A stretch of DNA of 20,241 nt from DATHVI01 sp035461385 (GCA_035461385.1 DATHVI010000182.1:1-20241); one strand, 5' to 3'. Numbered from the stretch's first letter, positions 5,934 to 14,316 are shown. Translations and numbers: made by a program. Notes: generated from the sequence alone by a model not told the origin.

Positions 5934-8151
5934 CCTCGCGATCGGCCGGGTCGACCGACCACTCGCCTCGGACCCAGCGGATCCGGGTGCCGTCGGCGAG
6001 GCGCGCCGTCGCCAGCCCGGACCGCGGGCGCCCCCACAGGGTCGCCTCGAGCGGACGCTCATGCTCACGAACCTCGCCGAGGCCGCTCGCCACCGTCTCG
6101 GCGGGGTAGGTGGGGACGATCGCTCCCCGCCGGATCCAGACCGGGATCCGCTCCCGCGGCGCCGGGGCGATCGCGTCGCGTCCGCCGACCACCGGCTCCC
6201 CGGTCCAATAGTCGATCCACTCGCCGCGGGGTAGGTGGATGCGACGTTCGCTCGCCCCCTCGGCCAGCACCGGGGCGACCCAGAGCGAGGGGCCGAAGCC
6301 GTAGGCGTCGGCCAGCGTCCAGCCGGCCGGGTCGCGGGGGTCGGTGAGCGCGAGCGGACGGATGATCGGCAGCCCGGACCGGGCCGCGGTCGCGGCGGCG
6401 GCGCGGATGTAGGGGACGAGGCGCTCGTGGAGGAGGACGTAGTCGCGGTAGATGCGAAGCGTGGTTTCGTCATAGCGCCAGGCCTCCTGGGGGAACCGGC
6501 CGTGAGCCTGCATCAGCGGCGTGAAGCAGCCGAACTGGATCCAGCGCAGGAGCAGCTCGCGCGGGCAACGCTCGACCAGCCGGCGTCCGAGATAGCCGCC
6601 GACGTCATGCGACCAGTTCGAATACCCGCTCGCCGCCGCGGTCAGCGTCGCGACGACCAAGGTGCGAAGCGACCAGAAGTCCGACACCTGGTCGCCACCC
6701 CAGGTGACGCCGATCGCCTGCTGGCCGGTCCACCCCGAGCGCCCGAACAGCACCCCGGCGCCGGGGTGGACCTCGTCGAGTGCCTCCTGCATCGTTCGCC
6801 GGTAGAGCTCGCCGTACGCCCACGCCGCCCCGGCGCCGTCGCGACCGTCGGCGAACCGGGCGTCGGGCGGCAGGTAATACCCCTCGCCGTCGTCGGCCTT
6901 GATCCCCTCGACGCCGAGCTCGAGCACCTCGCGCGCCTGCTCGCGCCACCATCGGCGGGCGGCGGGAGAGGTGAAGTCGACGATCGACCCGGTGCCCATC
7001 CACCAGCGGCCGACGTGCGGACTGCCGTCGGGTTCGCCGACGAAGTGCCCGCCCTCGACCCCGGCGTCATAGTTCGAGGCCGGCGCGCGGTGGAGCGCCT
7101 CCGACTCCGGCCCGGGTGGCCGCTGCCCATCGCCGGACTCGACGTTCACCCACGGGGTCACCCAGACGACCGTCCGGACCCCGTCGGCTCGCATCCGCGC
7201 GATCATGCCCTCCGGGTCGGGGAACTGGTGGGGGTTGAAGCGCCAGGTGTTGTACTGGGTCTCCCAGGGCGAGTCGATGACGATCGCGTCGAGCGGGATC
7301 CGGTTCTCGCGGTAGCCGTCGAGGTCATCGAGCACGTCGCGCTGGTGCTCGTAGACGTCGCGGCTCTTCCAGTGGCCGTAGGCCCACTCCGGCAGCAGCG
7401 CCGGCATCCCGGTCAGCCGGAGGTACCGACGGAGCCGGGCGACCGGGGTCGGGTCGCAGATCAGGTGGAGGCGGAGCTCCCCGGCCGCGGCCCGCTGCGA
7501 GATCGCGACCCGGTCGCCGAGGCCGACCTCGAGCCCGGGGCCGGACGTCTCGACCCAGGCGGCCCAGCCGCCGCTCGAGAGCAGCCAGGGCACCGGGACG
7601 TAGTCGCCCTGCGGGACCCCCCCGAGCTCGAGAATGTCCGGCGGGCAGTCGGGACCCGTGTAGCGCCGGTCGGCGCCGAGGCGGACGGTGCGGCCGCGCT
7701 GGTCGACGACCTCGCAGTGGCGGGCGCCGAGCCCAGTGAAGCGCTCCCCGTCCCGCGCCGGCCAGTCGAGGCCGAGCCGGAACGGCCCCCCACCGGCCTC
7801 GAGCCGCAGCAGGACCCGCTCTGGGGCTGGCAGCGCGACCTCGATCTCGAATCCGCGGCCGCGGTCGCCGACGCCGGCAAGCACGACCCCGGTCCCGTTC
7901 GCCTCGGCGAACTCGGCCCGCCTGACGGGCTCGGCGTCGCCGAGCGATTCCTCGACGAGCACGCCTTCGGTGAGGTGGATCAGGCGGTCGCCGCCGTCGC
8001 CGTCGCGGGCGAACGGGATGATCCCGGCGACCAGCTCCACACTCGCGCGCTCGACGCGCACCGCGAACGGGTCGAGGCTGATCTCGGCGCCGAGCGGCCC
8101 CCGCGCCAGCCTCACCGTGCCGGTCCCTTGCTCGAGCGTCACCGGCGGCAC
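5911..8151 (-). CDS. glycoside hydrolase family 31 alpha-glycosidase
   Basis: The 746-residue protein has the usual GH31 layout: an N-terminal beta-sandwich (about 1-240), a TIM barrel (about 250-590) and C-terminal beta domains. The catalytic nucleophile is expected at Asp420 in GVEGIKADDGEG and the acid/base at Asp487 in WGGDQVSDFWS, 67 residues apart, a normal spacing in the family. Substrate-pocket segments DAIVIDSPWETQYNTWRF and FTPLMQAHGRFP are also present. No signal peptide is visible, so it probably acts in the cytoplasm. Substrate is uncertain: GH31 includes alpha-glucosidases, alpha-xylosidases and sulfoquinovosidases. I accept the GTG at 8151; no Shine-Dalgarno lies at normal spacing, but a hairpin just upstream carries GGAG in its loop. 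It is divergent from the PHP-glycosyltransferase gene and shares its control region. Confidence 0.9.
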   Translation of the reverse strand: MPPVTLEQGTGTVRLARGPLGAEISLDPFAVRVERASVELVAGIIPFARDGDGGDRLIHLTEGVLVEESLGDAEPVRRAEFAEANGTGVVLAGVGDRGRGFEIEVALPAPERVLLRLEAGGGPFRLGLDWPARDGERFTGLGARHCEVVDQRGRTVRLGADRRYTGPDCPPDILELGGVPQGDYVPVPWLLSSGGWAAWVETSGPGLEVGLGDRVAISQRAAAGELRLHLICDPTPVARLRRYLRLTGMPALLPEWAYGHWKSRDVYEHQRDVLDDLDGYRENRIPLDAIVIDSPWETQYNTWRFNPHQFPDPEGMIARMRADGVRTVVWVTPWVNVESGDGQRPPGPESEALHRAPASNYDAGVEGGHFVGEPDGSPHVGRWWMGTGSIVDFTSPAARRWWREQAREVLELGVEGIKADDGEGYYLPPDARFADGRDGAGAAWAYGELYRRTMQEALDEVHPGAGVLFGRSGWTGQQAIGVTWGGDQVSDFWSLRTLVVATLTAAASGYSNWSHDVGGYLGRRLVERCPRELLLRWIQFGCFTPLMQAHGRFPQEAWRYDETTLRIYRDYVLLHERLVPYIRAAAATAARSGLPIIRPLALTDPRDPAGWTLADAYGFGPSLWVAPVLAEGASERRIHLPRGEWIDYWTGEPVVGGRDAIAPAPRERIPVWIRRGAIVPTYPAETVASGLGEVREHERPLEATLWGRPRSGLATARLADGTRIRWVRGEWSVDPADREVRLRETG

Positions 8152-8159
8152 GGGGAAAG

Positions 8160-8186
8160 ACTCGCGCCGCGGCTCCCGGCGCGAGT
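8160..8186 (-). promoter_or_regulatory. 10-bp hairpin in GH31 leader
   Basis: Arms ACTCGCGCCG (8160-8169) and CGGCGCGAGT (8177-8186) are perfectly complementary around a 7-nt loop. In the GH31 transcript the loop reads GGAGCCG, placing a Shine-Dalgarno-like GGAG 21 nt from the GTG linearly, or within reach if the stem stacks, with 8 nt from the stem base to the start. It could instead be a DNA operator for a dimeric regulator. Confidence 0.5.
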
Positions 8187-8223
8187 ATCCAACCGGTTAA
8201 CGCCCGGGCACGAGCGGATCGCC

Positions 8224-8267
8224 GTTCACTCGAGATTCACCCGCCGTTCCCCGCCTCTTAACCGGTC
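8224..8267 (+). promoter_or_regulatory. PHO-box-like array upstream of PHP-glycosyltransferase gene
   Basis: Units of 11 nt start at 8224 (GTTCAC), 8235 (ATTCAC), 8246 (GTTCCC) and, degenerate, 8257 (CTTAAC). The first unit, GTTCACTCGAG, matches the Streptomyces PhoP direct-repeat consensus G(G/T)TCAYYYRSG at 10 of 11 positions by my count and the second at 9. The array ends about 57 bp before the plus-strand start and points toward it. The GH31 gene starts 72 bp away on the other side. Confidence 0.65.
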
Positions 8268-8324
8268 CGTACCGCCGGGCGGGGATCTTGAAGGTGGAAA
8301 TAGCAGGCGAAAGAGGGAGCAGCG

Positions 8325-10640
8325 ATGATTCCCAGGGGGTCAGAGGAGACGAATGGGCGGTCCGCGAGGGCCGACATGCACTGCCACTCGACGGCCTCCG
8401 AGGAGGCGAAGCTCGGGGTCCAGCGGACCGTCGGACTTCCCGAGTGCGCGACGCCGCCGGAGGAGGTCTACGAGCTGGCGAAGTCGCGGGGGATGGACTT
8501 CGTCACGATCACCGACCACGACACGATCGACGGCTGCCTCGAGATCGCCGATCGCCCCGACGCCTTCGTCTCCGAGGAGCTCACCGCGCACTTCGCCGGC
8601 GAGCCGCAGGCGGTCCACGTCCTCTGCTACGGGATCACGCCCGACGACCACGAGTTCCTCCAGTCGCACGCCGGCGACCTCGAGACTTGCGCGGCGTACC
8701 TTCACGAGCGGGAGATCGCCTGCGCCCTCGCTCATCCCTTCTTCGCCGTCGCCGCCCCGCTGACCGCGCGCCACCGCCGCCGGCTCGCCGAGCTGTTCCC
8801 GGTCTGGGAGACCCGTAACGGCTCGCGCGCCCGCGAGCTCAACATGCCGGCGGCGGTCTACATCGAGACTCACGGCGGCACCGGGATCGGGGGGTCCGAC
8901 GACCACGCCGGCGTCGACATCGGGCGGACATTCACCGAGACGCCGCCCGCGTCGACGCCGGAAGAGCTTCTCGCCCACATCCGGGCCGGCGCGGCAACCG
9001 CGCGCGGCGACCAGGGCGGTGCCGCGAAGTGGGCGCACTCGGCGATGGCGCTGGCGGTCCGGTCGCTCGCCCGCGAGGGTGCGGTCGGCAGCGGCTCGGC
9101 GGCGGTCGATCCGCGGGTGCTGCTCGAGCTCGCGGAACGGGTCGTCGCCGATGGCGAGGCGCGGGGCGGCGGCGATGCCGGCGACCTCGGGCCCGACGAC
9201 GCCCTCGCGCTGCTGCGCGCCTGGCTCGAGAGCGTCGACCTCGCCGCCGAGCCCGGCCGGCTGATCGCGACGATGCAGGCCAATGGGTTCAGCCACGACG
9301 ATCTCTACCGACGGGCGCGGAGCATCCACGAGCGGCGGCTGCAGCGGACGGTCGACGGCGCGGCGGCGGCGATCGCCGCGGGCGACGAGGTGGGCCGGGC
9401 GCTGAGCGGCCTCCCCGACGCGATCGTGCCGGCTGTCCCGTATGTCGCCGCAACGACGATCCTCGGACGGGAGAAGGCAAAGCTCTCGGGGCGGGACGGG
9501 GAACGCCCGCGAGCCGCCCTCATCGTCGACGGGTCGGCCTCGATGCACGGGGTCACCCATACGATCGAGCGGGTCCGCGAGCACGGGGTCCCGGGGTGGG
9601 AGGTCGAGGTCGTCGGCACCGACGCGCGCGTCGACCGACGCCTCCCGGCGGTCGCCGAAGTCGAGATTCCGTTCTACCCGGGCTTGCGGATCGGGATCCC
9701 GAGCCTGCCCGAGCTGGTCGGGACGCTCGCCGACGGCCGCTACGAGCTGATCCACGTCGCCTCGCCGGGGCCGGCCGGCGCCGCCGCCGCGCTCGCCGCC
9801 CGGATCGGCGAGATCCCGCTGGTCGGCAGCTATCACACCGAGCTCGCCGCCTACGCGGGACTGCGAAGCGGCGACCCGATGCTCGAGGCCGGGATCAGGT
9901 TCGGCCTCGGGCTCTTCTACTCGCAGTGCCGGGTGGTCCTGTCGCCGAGCCCGGCAGCCGACCGGTCGCTGCTCGAGCTCGGGGTCGGCGCCGAGCGGCT
10001 CGGGCGCTGGGAGCGCGGAGTCGACCTCGGCCTCTACGACCCCGCGCTGCGTGACCCGAGCCGGTTCCCGGGCGAGGTCAGGGTGCTCTACGCCGGCCGG
10101 TTGACGAAGGAGAAGGGTGTCGAGCTCCTCGCCGAGAGCTTCCTCCGCGCCCGCGAGCGGGACCCGCGGCTGCACCTGTTGCTCGCCGGCGGCGGTCCGG
10201 AGGAGGGCTGGCTTCGCGAGCGGCTCGGTGGGGTGGCGACATTCCTCGGCTGGCTCGATCGCGAGGAGCTCGCCGTCGCCTACGCCAGCGCCGACGTCTT
10301 CCTCTTCCCCTCCCGGACCGATACCTACGGCCAGGTCGTCGTCGAGGCGCAGGCGAGCGGGCTGCCGGTCGTCGCGGTCGACGAGGGGGGCCCGGCATCG
10401 CTGATCGACGACAAGCGCACCGGCTGGCTCTGCGAGGCAGACGCCGACGAGCTCGCCTCGGCGGTTGCCCAGCTCGCCGCGTCCTCGTTCCTGCGTGAGC
10501 GGCTCGCGCGAGAGGCGCTCGCCGCGGTCGAGGGCCGGACTTGGGAGGCGGCGCTGGCGCAGCTCGCCGACGGCTACGAGCGCGCGCTCAAGCGCGAGAC
10601 CCGCGCGACCGCGCCCGCGCCCTTGCGCGAGGTTGCCTGA
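8325..10640 (+). CDS. PHP-domain / family 4 glycosyltransferase fusion
   Basis: The 771-residue protein starts at an ATG preceded by GAGGGAG (8313-8319). Residues about 15-235 form a PHP phosphoesterase domain with metal ligands in order: His19 and His21 (HCH), Asp64-His65-Asp66 (DHD), His137 (AHPFF) and Asp192/His194 (GGSDDHA). A helical linker (about 235-390) leads to a GT-B glycosyltransferase: N-lobe from about 395 (LIVDGSASMHGVTHTI) and C-lobe from about 585 (VLYAGRLTKEKGVELL). The donor-site segment FPSRTDTYGQVVVEAQASG resembles MgtA/SqdX-type lipid or mannosyl transferases. I infer synthesis of a glycolipid or glycan with a phosphatase step, but neither donor nor acceptor is known. No signal peptide or membrane helix is seen. 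A PHO-box-like array upstream suggests induction under phosphate shortage. Confidence 0.88.
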   Translation: MIPRGSEETNGRSARADMHCHSTASEEAKLGVQRTVGLPECATPPEEVYELAKSRGMDFVTITDHDTIDGCLEIADRPDAFVSEELTAHFAGEPQAVHVLCYGITPDDHEFLQSHAGDLETCAAYLHEREIACALAHPFFAVAAPLTARHRRRLAELFPVWETRNGSRARELNMPAAVYIETHGGTGIGGSDDHAGVDIGRTFTETPPASTPEELLAHIRAGAATARGDQGGAAKWAHSAMALAVRSLAREGAVGSGSAAVDPRVLLELAERVVADGEARGGGDAGDLGPDDALALLRAWLESVDLAAEPGRLIATMQANGFSHDDLYRRARSIHERRLQRTVDGAAAAIAAGDEVGRALSGLPDAIVPAVPYVAATTILGREKAKLSGRDGERPRAALIVDGSASMHGVTHTIERVREHGVPGWEVEVVGTDARVDRRLPAVAEVEIPFYPGLRIGIPSLPELVGTLADGRYELIHVASPGPAGAAAALAARIGEIPLVGSYHTELAAYAGLRSGDPMLEAGIRFGLGLFYSQCRVVLSPSPAADRSLLELGVGAERLGRWERGVDLGLYDPALRDPSRFPGEVRVLYAGRLTKEKGVELLAESFLRARERDPRLHLLLAGGGPEEGWLRERLGGVATFLGWLDREELAVAYASADVFLFPSRTDTYGQVVVEAQASGLPVVAVDEGGPASLIDDKRTGWLCEADADELASAVAQLAASSFLRERLAREALAAVEGRTWEAALAQLADGYERALKRETRATAPAPLREVA

Positions 10641-10660
10641 GGCCCAGGCCGCGGTAGCCT
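10633..10660 (+). promoter_or_regulatory. candidate ppk promoter
   Basis: TTGCCT (10633-10638) and TAGCCT (10655-10660) are separated by 16 nt, fitting an actinobacterial sigma-A-type promoter that overlaps the end of the upstream gene. The expected transcription start is near 10667, about 27 nt before the CTG proposed as the ppk start. Confidence 0.5.
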
Positions 10661-10693
10661 TCCACGTCGGAAGCGACACGAGCCGAGGCAGCC

Positions 10694-12844
10694 CTGGAAC
10701 CGACGCGCACCGATCCCGCAGCGACGGACGAGGCCGCAACCGCGGCGCTCGAGGCGCGCCCCGGGGAGATCGATCTCGAGCACCCGTCGCTGTACTTCAA
10801 TCGCGAGCTCTCCTGGCTCGACTTCAACGACCGGGTCCTCCAACTCGCCGAGGACCCCTCGGTGCCGCTGCTCGAGCGGACGAAGTTCTGCGCGATCTGG
10901 GAGTCGAACCTGGACGAGTTCTACATGGTCCGGGTCGCCAACCTCCACGACCAGGTCGAGGCCGGCGTCGACGCCCGCGGGGCCGACGGGATGGCGCCGA
11001 GCGAGCAGATCGACGCGATCCGCGAGCGGGTGATCGCCCAGCGCGAGCGCGTCGGGCGTGCGTTCCAGCGCGACCTGCGACCTGCGCTCGCCGAGCACGG
11101 CATCCGGATGATCTCGGTCGAGGAGTCGACGCCCGCCGAGCGGGCAGAGCTCGAGCGGCTGTTTCGCAAGCAGGTGTTCCCCGCGCTGACCCCGCTGGTG
11201 ATCGGACTCGGCCGTCCGTTCCCCTACATCTCGAACCTCTCGCTGAGCCTCGCGGTCGTGCTCCGCGACCCCGACCAGGACACTCAGGTCCTGGCCCGGG
11301 TCAAGGTCCCGAAGGAGCTCCTCGGTCGCTTCCTGCGAATCGGGGAGGACGACGTGACGCTGGTGTCGCTTGGCGATCTGATCGCGGCGAACCTCGAGGC
11401 CCTGTTCCCGGGAATGGAGGTGGTCGAGCACTCGCTGTTCCGAGTCACCCGCGACACCGACTACGACGTCTCCGACGAGGCCGACGACCTGCTCCAGGCG
11501 GTCGAGGAGGAGCTCCGCCGCCGCCGCTTCGGCGAGGTCGTGAGGCTCGAGGTCGAGGCGGGGATGAACCCGAGGCTCCGCAAGCAGCTCGTCGAGGCGC
11601 TCGAGATCGAGGATCGCCAGGTCTACGAGGTCGACGGGATGCTCGGCCTCGCCGATCTCTGGGACGTGGTCGGCGTCCACGGCTTTCCCGAGCTTCGCGA
11701 CCCGCCGCTGACCCCGGTGACCCAGCCGCGGCTGCTCGGCGAAGGGCCGAAGGACGCCGACGTCTTCGCCGCGATGCGCGAGGGCGACATCCTCGTCCAC
11801 CACCCCTACGACTCGTTCACGACCTCGGTCGAGCGCTTCGTCAAGCAGGCGGTCGCCGACCCGGACGTGCTCGCGATCAAGCAGACCGTCTACCGGACGA
11901 GCGCCGACTCCCCGCTGGTGCCCGGGCTGATCGACGCCGCCGAGCGTGGCAAGCAGGCGGTCTGCATGGTCGAGCTCAAGGCGAGATTCGACGAGCGCGC
12001 GAACATCGAGTGGGCGAAGAAGCTCGAGGAAGCGGGCGTCCACGTCGTCTACGGGATCCCGGCGCTGAAGACGCACTGCAAATGCGTGCTCGTCGTGCGC
12101 CGCGAGGGCGAGGGTGTGCGCCACTACGTCCACGTCGGAACCGGCAACTACAACCCGAAGACGGCCCGCCTCTACACCGACCTCGGCCTGTTCACCTGCG
12201 ATCCCGACCTCGGCTCGGACATCGCCGAGATGTTCAACTACCTGACCGGCTACGCGCGGCCGCGGCGCTACCGCAAGGCGCTGGTGGCGCCGTTCAACCT
12301 CCAGCGCGAGCTGCTGGCGGAGGTCGAGCGGACGGCCGCCGCGCACACGCCGGAGCGCCCGGCACGGATCAGGATGAAGATGAACTCGCTGCTCGACGCG
12401 GTCTCGATCCGGGCGCTCTACCGGGCCTCGCAGGCGGGGGTCGAGGTGAAGCTCAACGTCCGCGGGATCTGCGCGCTGCGGCCGGGCGTCCCCGGGGTGT
12501 CGGAGAAGATCGAGGTGAACTCGGTCGTCGGCCGGTTCCTCGAGCACTCCCGGATCTACGCCTTCGAACGCCCCGGCGAGCCGGAGTGCGTCTACATCGG
12601 CTCCGCTGATCTGATGCCCCGGAACCTCTACAACCGGGTCGAGCTCGTCGTCCCGGTCGAGGACCCGCGGCTGCGGGCCGAGCTGCTCGACGTCATCGAC
12701 CGCTCGCTCGCCGACAACGTCAACTGTTGGGACCTTGGCGCCGACGGGAGCTGGACGCGCCGCGAGCCGGGTCCCCAGCCGCGCTCGGTTCAGCGCGAGC
12801 TCCCGGAGCGCGCCGCGGCCCGCGCCGCCGAGGGCGCGATCTAG
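10694..12844 (+). CDS. ppk1: polyphosphate kinase (PPK1), probable CTG start
   Basis: PPK1 reversibly transfers the ATP gamma-phosphate onto polyphosphate. The N-domain motif YFNRELSWLDFNDRVLQLAED is encoded at about 10790-10855, upstream of the first canonical start in frame (GTG 10862). Back to the in-frame stop at 10655 there is no ATG, GTG or TTG. A CTG at 10694, 5 nt after GAGG (10685-10688), would give 716 residues, a normal PPK1 length. The catalytic phospholipase D-like core includes NLDEFYMVRV, HHPYDSF, IKQTVYRT, ALKTHCK (His461, expected autophosphorylated His), HVGTGNYNPKTA and EHSRIY (His618). It follows the PHP-glycosyltransferase gene after 53 bp with its own candidate promoter. 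Family assignment is certain; the start codon is inferred. Confidence 0.93.
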   Translation: MEPTRTDPAATDEAATAALEARPGEIDLEHPSLYFNRELSWLDFNDRVLQLAEDPSVPLLERTKFCAIWESNLDEFYMVRVANLHDQVEAGVDARGADGMAPSEQIDAIRERVIAQRERVGRAFQRDLRPALAEHGIRMISVEESTPAERAELERLFRKQVFPALTPLVIGLGRPFPYISNLSLSLAVVLRDPDQDTQVLARVKVPKELLGRFLRIGEDDVTLVSLGDLIAANLEALFPGMEVVEHSLFRVTRDTDYDVSDEADDLLQAVEEELRRRRFGEVVRLEVEAGMNPRLRKQLVEALEIEDRQVYEVDGMLGLADLWDVVGVHGFPELRDPPLTPVTQPRLLGEGPKDADVFAAMREGDILVHHPYDSFTTSVERFVKQAVADPDVLAIKQTVYRTSADSPLVPGLIDAAERGKQAVCMVELKARFDERANIEWAKKLEEAGVHVVYGIPALKTHCKCVLVVRREGEGVRHYVHVGTGNYNPKTARLYTDLGLFTCDPDLGSDIAEMFNYLTGYARPRRYRKALVAPFNLQRELLAEVERTAAAHTPERPARIRMKMNSLLDAVSIRALYRASQAGVEVKLNVRGICALRPGVPGVSEKIEVNSVVGRFLEHSRIYAFERPGEPECVYIGSADLMPRNLYNRVELVVPVEDPRLRAELLDVIDRSLADNVNCWDLGADGSWTRREPGPQPRSVQRELPERAAARAAEGAI

Positions 12845-12900
12845 CGACCTCCCACCAGCCAGCTGGACCGAAGCGCCGGAACGCTGCGGCGACGCTGCAC

Positions 12901-12906
12901 TAGCCT
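12901..12906 (+). promoter_or_regulatory. candidate -10 box, near-leaderless
   Basis: TAGCCT ends 9 nt before the ATG at 12916, so the transcript may start at or within a few bases of the start codon. The same hexamer, again followed by TCC, is found before ppk. GGAACG at 12878-12883 sits at the -35 distance but is not a consensus match. Confidence 0.45.
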
Positions 12907-12915
12907 TCCCGGCCG

Positions 12916-14316
12916 ATGGTTGAGCGGCACACCGCCCAGGGTTGGTGGCTCGAGCAGGCAGGGCCGGTCGAGCCGGCGCCGCGGCTTGCCGGTGCGGTCG
13001 AGGCCGACGTGGTCGTCGTCGGCGGCGGCTACACCGGGATGTGGGCGGCGTGGCAGGCGAAGCAGCTCGAGCCCGAGGCGAACGTGGCGGTCGTCGAGGC
13101 GGCGATCTGCGGCGAGGGGCCGAGCGGTCGCAACGGGGGCTTCGTCAACCAGATGTGGTTCAGCCTGCCGACGCTCCGGCGGCGGTTCGGCGACGAGCCC
13201 GCGCTCGCGGTGGCACGGGCGGCGCAGGACGCGGTCGGGGGCGTGGGGCGGTTCTGCGCCGAGCAGGACGTCGACGCCTGGTTCCGCCATGGCGGCTATC
13301 TCCAGGTCTCGACGACGCCGCTTCACGACGGCACCTGGCTCGAGGCGCTCGCCGCCTGCCGCGAGCTCGGTGAGCCCGACGCCTGCGTGCCGCTCGGCCC
13401 GGATCAGGTCCGCGAGCGGTGCGCGTCGCCTGCGTTTCGCAGCGGCGCCTTCTATCCGGGCGCGGCGACCGTCAATCCTGCGCTGCTCGCGCGGGGCCTG
13501 CGCCGGCGTCTGCTCGACCGCGGCGTTGCGATCTTCGAGCGCTCGCCGGTGCGGCGCGTCGACGCCTCGGGGGGAGGGGTCGTCGTCGAGGCCGAAGGCG
13601 GGCGGGTGACGGCTGGGGCGGCGGTTCTCGCCTCCGGCGGGCGGCTCGGCCGGCTACCGGGGCTCCGGCGTCGGCTGACGATGACCTCGAGCCACATGGT
13701 GATCACCGAGCCGGTGCCCGACGTCCTCGACGAGCTCGGCTGGACCGGCGGCGAGTGCATCACCGACTCGCGGGCGATGCTCCACTACTTCCGCACCACG
13801 CCGGACGGGCGGATCGCGTTCGGATGGGGTGGCGGCAAGGTCGGCTTCGGCACCCGGACCGGGGGCCGCGCGGAGATCGACCGTGCCCTCAGCGCCGAGG
13901 TCGAGCGGCACCTGCTGCGATTCTTCCCGCGGCTCGCGGGCAGGCGGATCGAGCACGCGTGGGGCGGCCCGATCGACGTCTCCCCGACCCACCTGCCGGT
14001 CGTCGGCACCGTCCCCGGCGAACCGGTCCACTACGCCTTCGGCTACACCGGCAACGGGGTCGGCCCCTCGTATATGGCCGGGCGGATCCTCGCCTCGCTC
14101 GCCCTCGACCGTCGTGATCAGCCGACCCGGCTCGCGATCGTCGATCCGCCCCCGGTCAGGGTCCCGCCGGAGCCGCTTCGCTTCGTCGGCGGGGCGATCG
14201 TGCGCAGGGCCCTCTTGCGCAAGGAGGCCGCCGAGGAGCAGGGCCGGCGGCCGGACCGGTTCAGCGCCCTCGTCGCCGGGATCCCAGAGCGGATCGGGAT
14301 CCACGTCGGCAGGTGA
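12916..14316 (+). CDS. FAD-dependent amine/glycine oxidase (DAO family)
   Basis: The 466-residue protein has an N-terminal FAD-binding Rossmann motif VVVVGGGYTGMWAA (Gly36-x-Gly38-x-x-Gly41), the DAO-family segment GEGPSGRNGGFV, and a C-terminal FAD-contact motif FGYTGNGVGPSYMAGRIL. This resembles PuuB/OrdL-type gamma-glutamylputrescine or related amine oxidases, which produce an aldehyde, ammonia and hydrogen peroxide in the cytoplasm. The aldehyde dehydrogenases at the window's right end could act on such products but are far away, so that link is weak. No Shine-Dalgarno precedes the ATG, fitting near-leaderless transcription from the TAGCCT at 12901. The 3' end, including the stop, lies in a 26-bp tandem duplication. 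The substrate is not determinable. Confidence 0.85.
   Translation: MVERHTAQGWWLEQAGPVEPAPRLAGAVEADVVVVGGGYTGMWAAWQAKQLEPEANVAVVEAAICGEGPSGRNGGFVNQMWFSLPTLRRRFGDEPALAVARAAQDAVGGVGRFCAEQDVDAWFRHGGYLQVSTTPLHDGTWLEALAACRELGEPDACVPLGPDQVRERCASPAFRSGAFYPGAATVNPALLARGLRRRLLDRGVAIFERSPVRRVDASGGGVVVEAEGGRVTAGAAVLASGGRLGRLPGLRRRLTMTSSHMVITEPVPDVLDELGWTGGECITDSRAMLHYFRTTPDGRIAFGWGGGKVGFGTRTGGRAEIDRALSAEVERHLLRFFPRLAGRRIEHAWGGPIDVSPTHLPVVGTVPGEPVHYAFGYTGNGVGPSYMAGRILASLALDRRDQPTRLAIVDPPPVRVPPEPLRFVGGAIVRRALLRKEAAEEQGRRPDRFSALVAGIPERIGIHVGR

Noticed and set aside
6235..8328. 697-codon plus-strand frame across the GH31 gene
   Set aside because: Antisense shadow; the minus-strand GH31 protein has intact catalytic motifs throughout.
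8340..10739. Long open frame (799 codons) on the minus strand opposite the PHP-glycosyltransferase gene
   Set aside because: Typical stop-poor antisense frame of a high-GC gene; the product is low-complexity with no domain, and the plus strand has clear motifs.
10574..12547. 657-codon minus-strand frame opposite ppk1
   Set aside because: Antisense shadow of a well-defined PPK1 gene.
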